64,000 nt of DNA, taken from NCBI GenBank assembly GCA_016235665.1, contig JACRJI010000012.1:124001-188000 (forward strand), read 5' to 3'. Every line of letters starts with the position of its first letter. The first letter of the stretch is position 1. Origin of the DNA: a candidate division TA06 bacterium. Lineage in GTDB: Bacteria; Edwardsbacteria; AC1; EtOH8. The notes under the pieces were generated by a model, which was not told the DNA's origin, did not search any database, and was given only the letters and a program-made list of their open reading frames with translations. The translations under genes were made by a program, and so were the position numbers. This document shows positions 24,127-32,891 of the stretch, one piece after another.

Positions 24127-26729
24127 TCCTGGTCGACGGCACCGCCCTGGCCTACCGGGCCCACTTCGGGTTCATCCGCAACCCCCTGATCAACTCCAAG
24201 GGGGAGAACACCAGCGCCTCCTTCGGTTTCACCAACATGCTGATGCGGATGATCAAGGAGCACCAGCCTGACTACATCGGGGTGGCCTTCGACACCTCGG
24301 CCCCCACTTTCCGCGACAAGAAGTACGCCGAGTACAAGGCCCAGCGCCCCGGCATGCCAGAGGAACTGCGCTCCCAGCTGCCCCGGATCAAGGAGATCCT
24401 GAAGGCCCTGAACATAGCGGTGCTGCAGCAGGACGGCTTTGAAGCCGACGACGTGCTGGCCGGGCTGGCCAAGCAGGCCGAGGCCAAGGGCTGGATGTCC
24501 TACATCGCCACCGGGGACAAGGATCTTTTACAGGTGGTGACAGAGCGGATCAAAGTGATCAAGCCCCGGCTGGGCAAGAGCGACGAATCCATCTACGGCC
24601 CGGAGGATGTCCTCAAGGAATACGGGGTGACCCCGGACAGGATCAAGGACATCTTCGCCCTGTCGGGCGACTCGGCCGACAACGTGCCCGGGGTGCCGGG
24701 AATCGGCCCCAAGACCGCCACCGAGCTGATAATCCAGTTCGGCTCGTTCGACGACCTTTACAATAACCTGGATCAGGTCAAGAAGCCCCGGATAAAAAAT
24801 CTTCTGGAAGAGCACCAGGACCAGGCCCGGCTCTGCAAGGAGCTGGTGACCCTGCACCTGGATCAGCTTCCCGACATTTCGCTGTCTTCGCTTAAGACCC
24901 ACCAGCCGGACCAGGAAATTCTGGCCAAGCTTTTCAAGGAACTGGAATTCAATTCCCTATACCACGAGTTCGTCTCCGGGCAGATCAAGAAAGTGGCGCC
25001 CCAGGCGGTCACCGGCAAGGCCGAGTTGGAACTGCTGGCCGGGCGGCTGAAGCGCGAGGGCGAGATGTGCCTGGAATTGGAGACAGCTGACGGCCTGCCC
25101 TCAAAACTGTGCCTGTTCTGCCGGGGCCAGGCCCATATCATCGGCGGCCTGGATATCGGGAAACTAAAGAAGTCATTTGAAGACGCTGATATCTTAAAGA
25201 CCGGACATGACCTGAAGAAGGCCATCAAAGCTTTGGCCGCATCGGACATTCAACTGAACGGGACGATGTTCGACACCATGATCGCCTCGTACCTGCTGGA
25301 CCCATCCAAGCGCAACCACCAGTCGCTGGAAGCCCTGGCCGAGGAGCACCTGGGGATCAGCCTGGCCCAGCCGGGCGGGCCCGCCAAGAAGCAGACCGAG
25401 CTTGACTTTTCGGCCGAGTCCGGCCTGACCGACGAGCTGATGGCCAGGCGGGCCGACGCGGTGTCTTCGCTGAGATCAAAATTCGAGCCGGAGCTTAAGG
25501 ACAAGGAACTGATCCAGCTGTTCCAAGAGATCGAGATGCCGCTGGTGAAGGTCCTATCGCAGATGGAAACCGAGGGGATCCTGCTGGACATCCCGGTCTT
25601 CAGCCAGATGTCCAAGGAGCTGGAGCGCCAGGTCAACAAACTGGAAAAGGAGATCTACCGGATTGCCGGCGAGGAGTTCAACCTGAACTCGCCCAAACAG
25701 CTGGGGACTATCCTTTTCGAGAAGCTGAAGATCGGCAAGGGCAAGAAGACCAAGACCGGCTTTTCCACCGACGTGGACGTTTTGACCAAGCTGGCCCTGC
25801 ACCACGACCTGCCGAAATTGATCCTGGATTACCGCCAACTCTACAAGCTGAAATCCACCTACAGCGACGCCCTGCCGCTGGCCGCCGATCCAAAAAGTCA
25901 CAGGCTGCACACCACCTTCAACCAGGCTCTCACCGAGACCGGCCGGCTTTCCTCCTCGGACCCCAATCTCCAGAACATCCCGATGAGGGAAGGGGTGGGG
26001 CGGGAGATCCGCAAGGGCTTCATCGCGCCCAAGGGCCAGCTGCTATTGTCGGCGGACTATTCGCAAGTCGAACTGCGCCTGGTGGCTCACCTTTCCGGTG
26101 ACCAGCATTTAAGGCAGGCCTTCAAGTCGGGCCGGGACATCCACAGCGAGACCGCTTCGGCGGTGTTCGGGGTCAAGCCCGACCAGGTAGAGCCCGATAT
26201 GCGGCGCAAGGCCAAGGCCATCAACTTCGGCATCGTCTACGGCATGGGGCCCTACGGGCTCTCCCAGCAGCTGGGGATAGGGGTGGAGGAGGCCTCGCAT
26301 TTCATCGAGCACTACTTCAACCAGTTCCCCCAGGTGCAGGCCTGGATAGCGCTGACCACCGCCCGGGCCAAGAAGGACGGCTTCGTCTGCACCATGCTGG
26401 GCAGAAGGCGCTACCTGCCGGAGATCAACTCCGAGAACGGCCAGCGCCGGGCCTTTTCCGAGCGGACCGCGGTCAACACCCCCATCCAGGGCACGGCGGC
26501 CGATCTGATCAAGCTGGCCATGGTCAATATTTCCAGAAGATTGGAAGTTGAGAAGTTAAGAAGCAAGATGATACTCCAGGTCCACGACGAACTGCTGTTC
26601 GAGGTGCAGAAGGATGAGCTGGCCAAAGTGAAGAAACTGGTCAAGCAGGAGATGGAGCAGGCGGTGAATCTTGAGGTGCCAATAGTAGTGGAGATGGGCG
26701 AGGGGGAGAACTGGTTCCAGGCGCACTGA
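24114..26729 (+). CDS. polA: DNA polymerase I
   Basis: An 871-residue repair and Okazaki-fragment polymerase. Residues 1-290 are the 5'-3' exonuclease (LVDGTALAYRAHFG, FEADDVLAGLAK, LSGDSADNVPGVPGIGPKTA). The central 3'-5' exonuclease domain looks inactive: Exo I reads LELET where the pattern is DxE, the Exo II acidic residue is replaced (GHDLKKAI) and the Exo III Tyr/Asp pair is not found. Polymerase motifs are intact: motif A DYSQVELR near 647, motif B RRKAKAINFGIVYG near 696, motif C VHDE near 822. The ribosome site comes from palindrome A4, and the start overlaps the DUF559 stop. Confidence 0.96.
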   Translation: MPKLILVDGTALAYRAHFGFIRNPLINSKGENTSASFGFTNMLMRMIKEHQPDYIGVAFDTSAPTFRDKKYAEYKAQRPGMPEELRSQLPRIKEILKALNIAVLQQDGFEADDVLAGLAKQAEAKGWMSYIATGDKDLLQVVTERIKVIKPRLGKSDESIYGPEDVLKEYGVTPDRIKDIFALSGDSADNVPGVPGIGPKTATELIIQFGSFDDLYNNLDQVKKPRIKNLLEEHQDQARLCKELVTLHLDQLPDISLSSLKTHQPDQEILAKLFKELEFNSLYHEFVSGQIKKVAPQAVTGKAELELLAGRLKREGEMCLELETADGLPSKLCLFCRGQAHIIGGLDIGKLKKSFEDADILKTGHDLKKAIKALAASDIQLNGTMFDTMIASYLLDPSKRNHQSLEALAEEHLGISLAQPGGPAKKQTELDFSAESGLTDELMARRADAVSSLRSKFEPELKDKELIQLFQEIEMPLVKVLSQMETEGILLDIPVFSQMSKELERQVNKLEKEIYRIAGEEFNLNSPKQLGTILFEKLKIGKGKKTKTGFSTDVDVLTKLALHHDLPKLILDYRQLYKLKSTYSDALPLAADPKSHRLHTTFNQALTETGRLSSSDPNLQNIPMREGVGREIRKGFIAPKGQLLLSADYSQVELRLVAHLSGDQHLRQAFKSGRDIHSETASAVFGVKPDQVEPDMRRKAKAINFGIVYGMGPYGLSQQLGIGVEEASHFIEHYFNQFPQVQAWIALTTARAKKDGFVCTMLGRRRYLPEINSENGQRRAFSERTAVNTPIQGTAADLIKLAMVNISRRLEVEKLRSKMILQVHDELLFEVQKDELAKVKKLVKQEMEQAVNLEVPIVVEMGEGENWFQAH

Positions 26730-26747
26730 TCGCATCGGGGAGAATAG

Positions 26748-26778
26748 CCACAAAGGCACTGAGACACAGAGAAAATAC
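26748..26778. repeat. Family C-like 'CACAAAGGCACTGAGACACAGAG' fragment
   Basis: A short intergenic relative of the C elements (gccacaaaggcactgagaca...) without a detectable inverted partner. Another is at 35966-35992. It forms part of the leader of the small secreted protein. Confidence 0.5.
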
Positions 26779-26798
26779 AATAGCATAGGATATGACCA

Positions 26799-27131
26799 AT
26801 GAAACTAAGCAGGATACATCTATTGTTAATGATGGCCGCTATTCCGGTAACGGGCTTGGCCCAGCAAATCAGCGATACTTTACCGGCCGGGAAAGACCCG
26901 GTCCAAAGCGAGAGCCAGGCGGTGAGCGCCGCCAAACCGGCCGGTGTTCCTGCAGATCATGCAATGAACGTTCTGGGCTACGACCCCATTGGAGACGAAG
27001 AGGAAATGGATTCCATGGAGAACAGGGAGTCAGATGATTCCATGCCTTTTTGGCTGGAGCTTGACCCCGACCGGGATTATGACCCGCCGGACCAAAGGGA
27101 AAGGGAGCAGGAACAGGATGGCAGAGATTGA
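26799..27131 (+). CDS. Small secreted acidic protein, unknown
   Basis: 110 residues with a signal peptide (MKLSRIHLLLMMAAIPVTGLAQQ, probable cut after LAQ). The mature part is low in complexity and very acidic towards the end (GDEEEMDSMENRESDD, DPDRDYDPPDQRE). No family recognised. An AGGAT lies upstream of the ATG. It stands between polA and coaE on the same strand with short gaps. A charged disordered exported protein could bind cations or stay in the periplasm; no function is claimed. Confidence 0.65.
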   Translation: MKLSRIHLLLMMAAIPVTGLAQQISDTLPAGKDPVQSESQAVSAAKPAGVPADHAMNVLGYDPIGDEEEMDSMENRESDDSMPFWLELDPDRDYDPPDQREREQEQDGRD

Positions 27132-27163
27132 AGGCCGCTTCCTCCAAACATGAATAGATCAAT

Positions 27164-27790
27164 ATGTCAATGATCATCAAAAGAAAAATCGTGCTGGCCG
27201 GCCTGACCGGCGGGGCCGGCTCGGGCAAAAGCACGGCGGCCGGATATTTCCGCGGCTTGGGGGCAAAGGTCATCGATGCCGACCGGATCGGGCACGGCCT
27301 GCTGAAAGCCGGCTCGCCCTGCCATGACAAGGTCATCAAGGCTTTCGGCCCTGGCATAGCGGCCGGGGGCAGGATAAACCGGAAAGCTCTGGGCAAGGTC
27401 GTCTTTGGCAACAAAAGGGAAATGAGAAAACTGAACAGGATCGTTCATCCTTGTATTCTAACCGATATAAAAAATAAAATAGAAAAAATAAAAAATGGCG
27501 GGTTCAAGGGTCTGGTGATAGTGGACGCCGCGCTGATCGTGCCCTGGGGCCTGCAGAAGAAGCTGGATATTCTGATAGTGGTGGACACTCCGGTAAAGAC
27601 CAGGCTGGAGCGTCTTGCGGCCAAGGGAATTTCCCCGGCTCAGGCCCGGAGAATAATGGCATCCCAGCTTCCGGTTTCAAAACTCAAACGGGAAGCGGAC
27701 ATAATTCTCGTCAATGACGGCAGCCTGTCCGGTCTGAAGAAAAAAGTGAATATGATCCACCGCTATCTGTTGGACCAAAGTTCAACTTGA
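27164..27790 (+). CDS. coaE: Dephospho-CoA kinase
   Basis: A 208-residue P-loop kinase that phosphorylates the 3'-hydroxyl of dephospho-CoA, the last step of CoA synthesis. Seen: P-loop GGAGSGKST at 16-24, the DADRIGH substrate segment, GRINRKALGKVVFGN, RIVHPCI and the lid segment RLERLAAKGISPAQARRIMASQ. A second ATG stands two codons in; the first is kept. The lysine-rich insertion IKNKIEKIKNGG is somewhat unusual. It is in keeping with the pantothenate genes panB, panC and panD about 8 kb away. Confidence 0.93.
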   Translation: MSMIIKRKIVLAGLTGGAGSGKSTAAGYFRGLGAKVIDADRIGHGLLKAGSPCHDKVIKAFGPGIAAGGRINRKALGKVVFGNKREMRKLNRIVHPCILTDIKNKIEKIKNGGFKGLVIVDAALIVPWGLQKKLDILIVVDTPVKTRLERLAAKGISPAQARRIMASQLPVSKLKREADIILVNDGSLSGLKKKVNMIHRYLLDQSST

Positions 27791-27816
27791 TTTTAAACAA
27801 TGATTGGTTTAAAATC
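27787..27816 (+). promoter_or_regulatory. Promoter for prfB inside an inverted repeat
   Basis: TTGATT (27787-27792), a 17-bp spacer and TAAAAT (27810-27815), overlapping the coaE stop. A perfect 10-bp inverted repeat, gattttaaac (27789-27798) and gtttaaaatc (27807-27816), covers both boxes, so a regulator could bind across them or the hairpin may end coaE transcripts. Confidence 0.6.
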
Positions 27817-27860
27817 ATACTACTGACAACAAAATCATAATATAAAAGGCAAGAGACAAA

Positions 27861-28989
27861 ATGACGATCCCCGAATTGAAGCAGGGCTGCAAGGCGGCCC
27901 GGGAGAAACTGGCCCATCTCCGGAGGTATCTTTGACCTCGATAGATTAGAGAAAGAACTGGCCCAATACGAAGAACAGATGGCCGGGCCGGGCTTTTGGA
28001 ACAACAACCTCAAGGCCAAGGAAGTGATAGCCCAGGCCAACCTGCGCAAGGACTGGGTGGAGGCCTGGCGGCAGCTGGACAAAAAATGCGCCGATGCCGC
28101 CGACCTTTTGGAAATGGTAGAGGAAGGTGACAGCGCTTCGCTGACGGAGATAGAGAACGACCTGAGGTCCCTGGATACTGGGGTGGAGACCCTGGAATAC
28201 CGACACATGCTGCGGGGCGAGGACGACGCCCGGGACGCCATCATGACCATCCATCCCGGGGCCGGCGGCACAGAGAGCCAGGACTGGGCCGAAATGCTGC
28301 TGCGGATGTACACCCGGTGGATGGAGCGAAACGGTTACGCATACAAGATGATCGATCTCCAGCCGGGGGACGAGGCCGGGATCAAAAGCGCCACCCTGGA
28401 GGTGACCGGGAAATACGCCTTCGGCTACCTCAAGGCCGAGATCGGGGTGCACCGGCTGGTGAGGATCTCCCCATTTGACGCCAACAAGAGGCGGCACACC
28501 TCCTTCGCCTCCATCTTCGTCTATCCCGAGATCGACGACGAGATCAAGGTGGACATAGCGGAGTCCGACCTGCGGGTGGATGTCTACCGGGCCGGGTCGG
28601 CCGGGGGCCAGAACGTCAACAAGGTGGAGACGGCCATCCGGATGGTGCACATCCCCACCGGGATCGTGGTCTGCAGCCAGAACGAACGCTCCCAGTACCA
28701 GAACCGGATCAACGCCATGAAGGTCTTAAGGGCCAGGCTCTACCAGCACTACAAGGCCGAGGAGGACAAGAAAAGGCAGCACCTGGAGGCCGGCAAGGCC
28801 GACATCGCCTGGGGCAGCCAGATCCGCTCCTACGTCTTCCAGCCCTACACCATGGTCAAGGACCACCGCACCGGCCAGCAGGACGGGGACGTTCAGGCGG
28901 TGATGAACGGCGACCTGGACAAGTTCATATTTGCCTTTTTAAAGACCGGGGGAAAGTTTGAGCGGGTTGACAAAAGCGACGATTTATGA
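27861..28989 (+). CDS. prfB: Peptide chain release factor 2, programmed +1 frameshift
   Basis: RF2, ending translation at UGA and UAA. The gene is in two frames: ATG at 27861 reads 24 codons to CTT then TGA (27933-27935). The context cggaggtatctttgac is the classical autoregulatory slip site, with a Shine-Dalgarno-like GGAGG just before CTT. Skipping T27933 continues as GAC CTC GAT through 28989, giving about 375 residues. The second part carries the SPF-type codon-recognition tripeptide (RISPFDAN) and the GGQ peptidyl-transferase motif (GSAGGQNVNK, near residue 248). An ATG-initiated product from 27979 alone would lack the N-terminal domain. Low RF2 lets ribosomes pause at UGA and shift. Confidence 0.95.
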
Positions 28990-28995
28990 TATCTT
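28967..28995 (+). promoter_or_regulatory. Sigma-70 promoter for the Lrp-type gene
   Basis: TTGACA (28967-28972), a 17-bp spacer and TATCTT (28990-28995). The -35 lies in the last codons of prfB, giving the next gene its own transcript. Confidence 0.65.
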
Positions 28996-29046
28996 ATAGA
29001 CAACAAAACTTCATATTATATTCCGAAAGGAGGTGCAAGAATACTG

Positions 29047-29283
29047 ATGTTTGCTGCTTATGAATTCATCAACTGCGATTCCGGCAAGGCCGAGGCGGTG
29101 GTCCGCTCTCTGCGCAAGATCAAGGGAGTGAAACAGGCTCACGTAGTGACCGGTTTGCATGATATCGTGGCCTATGTGGAATCCCCGAACCTGGGCGAGC
29201 TGACCAAGCTGATCATCGCCAAGATCCAGGGCACCAAGGGCGTCGGCAGGACCGTTACCTGCATCGTGGTCAACGGCAACTAA
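29047..29283 (+). CDS. Stand-alone Lrp/AsnC ligand-binding (RAM) domain protein
   Basis: 78 residues that match only the effector-binding half of Lrp/AsnC regulators (AYEFINCDSGKAEAVVRSLR, VTGLHDIVAYVE, GRTVTCIVV). The DNA-binding helix-turn-helix is missing, as in the short SMART/RAM proteins, which form beta-alpha-beta oligomers that bind amino acids. AAAGGAGG lies upstream of the ATG. It has its own promoter and a strong terminator, so it is a single-gene unit. It may sense amino acids and modify a partner; no target can be read here. Confidence 0.88.
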   Translation: MFAAYEFINCDSGKAEAVVRSLRKIKGVKQAHVVTGLHDIVAYVESPNLGELTKLIIAKIQGTKGVGRTVTCIVVNGN

Positions 29284-29298
29284 GAATCCTTTTCTCTG

Positions 29299-29331
29299 AA
29301 CCCCCGTCTAATATATAGGCGGGGGTTTTTT
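29299..29331 (+). terminator. Rho-independent terminator after the Lrp-type gene
   Basis: aacccccg and cgggggtt pair across an AT-rich loop, followed by a T-run. Confidence 0.9.
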
Positions 29332-29433
29332 ATTGCATTAAAAATGCAATAAATTATCAAATATGATAATAGTTTCCCAGACATCAACGATTGTAATGCT
29401 ATGCCAGACAACAATTAAAAACATATAATATGT

Positions 29434-29449
29434 TGGCACGGTTTATGCA
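29434..29449 (+). promoter_or_regulatory. Sigma-54 type promoter
   Basis: TTGGCACGGTTTATGCAA carries GG (29435-29436), exactly ten bases, then GC (29447-29448), with TTGGCACG matching the -24 box closely. It lies about 75 bases upstream of the ATG at 29526. Sigma-54 promoters need an activator ATPase, so the secreted protein would be switched on by a signal. Confidence 0.65.
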
Positions 29450-29525
29450 ATACTATGAATATAAAACGCTATAATATATGGTTTTCAAGTTATTCAGACC
29501 AAGGAATTATAGCTGGAGGAAAAAC

Positions 29526-31232
29526 ATGAAAAAACATTGTATAATAAAACTATCGTTGATTGCCGCTTTAATGCTAATCTCCCACCAAGCCTGGTCTTTC
29601 TCATTGGTGATGAATGCCAACCAGGTTCTGGAAAACAACGGCGGTTATTGGACCGATCCCGGCTATACTTATCAGGATGATGCTTTGTCAGCCTGGGTTT
29701 TGGGTACGGCCAATGGAGGCAGGTATTTAAGGGTCGGGCTGGAAGACCCGTCCATTGATACAACCAATATCATGATAACCGGGGTTACCATATATGCAAA
29801 GGCATACAGCAACTATTCCAAATCCAAGATCCGTCTGCAGCCGTATTTCAATAATGTTGCCGGTCTTGAATCCCCCGGCGTCAATCTGGGCACATCCGAA
29901 GTTCTCAGATCCTATGACATAACCTCACAGCGGGCCTGGACCTGGCAGGAACTTAAGGACCTCAGCGTCCGCGTTACCCCCAGGACCGGATCGTATTTTT
30001 ACCTCAATCATGTTTTTGTGGTAGTGACCTATACCGACAGCACCATTTTGGGCGACTACAGTTTTGAATTTTCAACCATAGCCTCACCTGAGACTTTGGG
30101 CTATTATTTTCCCGTCAGGATCATAGTCCGGGACAGCCTGGGAGATACCGCCAAAAGCTATAACGGAAATGCCTCGATCTCCGATCTCACCGGAACCATC
30201 ACGCCCATAAATGCCCAGTTTATTTCCGGCGTCTGCAACCTGCCGGTGATGATCGGCGAAAACACCGCCCTTACTTCCATTACGGTGGATGACGGGGACA
30301 CCTCTGCCGTAAGCAACGGATTTTCGGTGGTGAGCGGACTGCATCACTTCTGGATAAGCCCAGTCGCTTCCCCCCAAACCGTCGGATCACCATTCCCGGT
30401 TAGCATCTCGGCCTGCGATTTCAACGGCGACACATTGACCACCTTTAACGGAAAAGCAGACCTGGTTGAAATCACTGGAGCGTTGATACAGGACTCCACC
30501 GGCAGTTTCACCTCCGGGGTCTGGAACGGGAACATAACCATCAACGGGGGCGCGGGAATCTACGATACTTTATGGGCCGAGTACACCAAGACCTCACACT
30601 CCAGCCGGGGGAAGAGCAATGCCTTTTTGCTGGCCAGTCCTTTGGGGTTGGAGATGACCGGGATGACGGCCGAGGTTGGCCCAAAGGCGGTGACGGTAAC
30701 CTGGCAGACCCAGTGCGAACGCGGTTGCGCTTATTGGAAAATAGAAAGGTCATCAACCCCGGAAACGGGTTATCAGGAGGTTGGCCGGGTCAACGGAAGA
30801 GGCAATACCAATGCGCCCAGCGATTACAGTTTTAGCGATGCACAGGTTCCCAAAGCGGGAAGTTATTATTACCGCCTGGCCCAGGTCTCGACCTCCGGCA
30901 CAGTAAGTTATTTCGGTCCGGTCTCGGCATACTGGAAAGGGGTAACAGAAGAGGTTCCGGGCTTTTTGAGGAGTTTTCCCAACCCTGCCCGCGGGGGGAG
31001 CATAAGCCTGGATTTCAATATCGGGCAAGAGCAAAAAACGGCCCTCAAAGTATACAGCATAACCGGGGCTTTAGTTAGAACCCTGCTGGACCAGACCCTT
31101 ACAGTGGGAAAACACTCTTTCCTTTGGGATGGTAAAGACCAAGCGGGAAATAAAGTCGCTCCGGGGATCTATGTAATAAAATTGGCGGGAGAACGCACCA
31201 ATATCACAGTTAAGCAGGTGTTGCTTAGATAG
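29526..31232 (+). CDS. Secreted protein with C-terminal FlgD/Por-type tail, paralogue 1
   Basis: A 568-residue exported protein. The ATG at 29526 has GGAGG six bases before it. Signal peptide MKKHCIIKLSLIAALMLI ends near HQAWS. Then comes a beta-rich domain shared with the next gene (VMNANQVLENNGG, ITGVTIYAKAY), a second part with two similar Ig-like repeats (FEFSTIASPETLGYYFPVRI, FWISPVASPQTVGSPFPVSI), a fibronectin-like segment (VTVTWQTQCERG), and a C-terminal tail (FPNPARGG...VYSITGALVRTL...GKDQAGNKVAPGIYVIKL) of the FlgD/Por kind. Such tails serve as sorting or anchoring domains in FCB-type bacteria. Likely surface or secreted; it has a sigma-54 promoter. Confidence 0.85.
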   Translation: MKKHCIIKLSLIAALMLISHQAWSFSLVMNANQVLENNGGYWTDPGYTYQDDALSAWVLGTANGGRYLRVGLEDPSIDTTNIMITGVTIYAKAYSNYSKSKIRLQPYFNNVAGLESPGVNLGTSEVLRSYDITSQRAWTWQELKDLSVRVTPRTGSYFYLNHVFVVVTYTDSTILGDYSFEFSTIASPETLGYYFPVRIIVRDSLGDTAKSYNGNASISDLTGTITPINAQFISGVCNLPVMIGENTALTSITVDDGDTSAVSNGFSVVSGLHHFWISPVASPQTVGSPFPVSISACDFNGDTLTTFNGKADLVEITGALIQDSTGSFTSGVWNGNITINGGAGIYDTLWAEYTKTSHSSRGKSNAFLLASPLGLEMTGMTAEVGPKAVTVTWQTQCERGCAYWKIERSSTPETGYQEVGRVNGRGNTNAPSDYSFSDAQVPKAGSYYYRLAQVSTSGTVSYFGPVSAYWKGVTEEVPGFLRSFPNPARGGSISLDFNIGQEQKTALKVYSITGALVRTLLDQTLTVGKHSFLWDGKDQAGNKVAPGIYVIKLAGERTNITVKQVLLR

Positions 31233-31387
31233 AGTGCCGGGGCATGGTACAAGAAGTGACGGGGCGGTTCCTGTATGAAACAGGAACGTGAGCAACCTGA
31301 CACAGCATCATCTGCAATACCTCCGTCAAATAGAATAAAGGGGAGATTATTTTATCCATAAAGCAAGATAAATCCCCCGGCTATCAC

Positions 31388-31416
31388 TTGATTTTGCATA
31401 AAATCGGGTGTATTAT
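31388..31416 (+). promoter_or_regulatory. Sigma-70 promoter for the second secreted protein
   Basis: TTGATT (31388-31393), a 17-bp spacer and TATTAT (31411-31416), about 50 bases before the GTG start. So the paralogues appear to use different sigma factors. Confidence 0.6.
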
Positions 31417-31466
31417 CAATAGTGTATATTGATTCTCTTGGTGGTTAAAAAGAAGGAGACAATGCC

Positions 31467-32873
31467 GTGAAAAAAACAGCATCATGTATCTTTGTGTTAA
31501 TGATAGGGATGGTTTTGACCGCACAGGCTGGAGTGATGGTGCTTAATGCCAATGATTCACTGGCCGCAGCCGGGGCCTGGGCCGATGTTCCATACAGCTA
31601 TGTTGATGACATGCTTTATACCGTCGGGATCGGCGCGGCCAACGGCAGCAAGAACTTCAGGGTGGGGCTGGCCGACCCGGCAGATACCGTTAACCAGAGG
31701 ATCACGGGCGTAGTGATCTACGTCAAATGTTACCTGGCCGGTTCCAAAGGCAAGCTTCAGTTAATACCATTCTATAACGAGGTTCAGGGCACTGCTTCCG
31801 CTCCTTTGGGGCTGAGCGGCACGGAGATAACAAGATCCTTTGACATCACCGTCCAGAAGGCCCAATGGTTGTGGGAGGATATAAAGAGCCTTAGCGTTCA
31901 ATTCAAACCGAAGACCGCCAAAACCTATTACGCCAATCATATCTTCACCGTGGTGACTAGCATCGATACTACGGCGGCCCAGGCCAGCCATAGGTTTGCT
32001 TTCGACCCCGTCGCCACGCCGGATACAGTGGGGGTGGCCTTTCCGCTGGGGATCAGCGTACTGGATTCGCTGGGAAGCCTTTTAACCAGTTATAACGGAT
32101 CGGTTCTGATCAGCGACCAGACCGGGACCATCAGTCCGTTCATAGCCAATTTCACCGGCGGGCTGGCCGCGGCCAGCGTCACCATCAGCGACACCCTGCG
32201 CAACGATTTCATAGTCATTGACGACGGAGCAGCCAACGATACCAGCGGATTGTTCGATGTGGTCAACTCCGGGCTGCATCACTTTGCGGCGGATCCCATC
32301 GGGATGCAGATCAAAAACATTCCTTTCCCCATCAGTCTTTCGGCCCGTGACTTTTTCGACGACACGGTCGCCAGTTTCACCGGCAAAGCGGACCTGTGGG
32401 ACAAGACCGGAACCCTGACCCCGGATTCCACCGGGGCGTTTACTGCCGGGGTCTGGAGCGGAAACGTCAACGTTGGCGCGGGAAGCAATTCCGACAGCAT
32501 CTTCATCTCATATTATAACGGTAAAGTTATCGCCGGTGTCAGCAATGGTTTCTGGGTGGATGACCCCTTAGGGATCGAAACGGAAAAACCGTCAACGGCC
32601 ATCACCGGCCCGGCCCGGCTTAACATCTTCCCCAATCCACTTTACCGCAAGGCAGAGTTCTCAATCTATTCACCCAAGGCAGGCTCAACCCGCATCATCG
32701 TTTACAACCTGCTGGGGCAGAAGGCCGCCCAGAAAGACTTGGGGAAAATAAATCCCGGAACGGTGAAACTAAATTGGGACCTTGGTTCCGCCCTGCCACA
32801 GGGTGTTTATTTTGCCGATCTTCAGGTCGACGGGAAAAGCGCGTCATTTAAGAAACTGGTGATCCTCAAGTAA
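31467..32873 (+). CDS. Secreted protein with Por-type tail, paralogue 2
   Basis: 468 residues, a paralogue of the gene before. It starts at GTG 31467 with AAGGAG upstream; the nearby ATG at 31462 is in another frame and meets a stop after two codons. Signal peptide MKKTASCIFVLMIGMVLTAQA. The N-terminal domain matches paralogue 1 (VLNANDSLAAAGAW, ITGVVIYVKCY, RSFDITVQKA). Two Ig-like repeats follow (HRFAFDPVATPDTVGVAFPL, HHFAADPIGMQIKNIPFPIS). The C-terminal tail LNIFPNPLYRKAEFS...VYNLLGQKA...LPQGVYFADLQ is a type IX-like sorting domain. Compared with paralogue 1 it lacks the fibronectin-like part. No enzymatic motif seen. Confidence 0.85.
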   Translation: MKKTASCIFVLMIGMVLTAQAGVMVLNANDSLAAAGAWADVPYSYVDDMLYTVGIGAANGSKNFRVGLADPADTVNQRITGVVIYVKCYLAGSKGKLQLIPFYNEVQGTASAPLGLSGTEITRSFDITVQKAQWLWEDIKSLSVQFKPKTAKTYYANHIFTVVTSIDTTAAQASHRFAFDPVATPDTVGVAFPLGISVLDSLGSLLTSYNGSVLISDQTGTISPFIANFTGGLAAASVTISDTLRNDFIVIDDGAANDTSGLFDVVNSGLHHFAADPIGMQIKNIPFPISLSARDFFDDTVASFTGKADLWDKTGTLTPDSTGAFTAGVWSGNVNVGAGSNSDSIFISYYNGKVIAGVSNGFWVDDPLGIETEKPSTAITGPARLNIFPNPLYRKAEFSIYSPKAGSTRIIVYNLLGQKAAQKDLGKINPGTVKLNWDLGSALPQGVYFADLQVDGKSASFKKLVILK

Positions 32874-32891
32874 CGACAGACATGGCCATTC

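Noticed and set aside
27979-28989. A release factor starting at ATG 27979
   Set aside because: It would lack the N-terminal part; the true start is 27861 with a programmed frameshift.
31233-31360. Riboswitch upstream of the second secreted protein
   Set aside because: A small hairpin (gttcctgt / acaggaac) is present, but no known riboswitch core could be matched.
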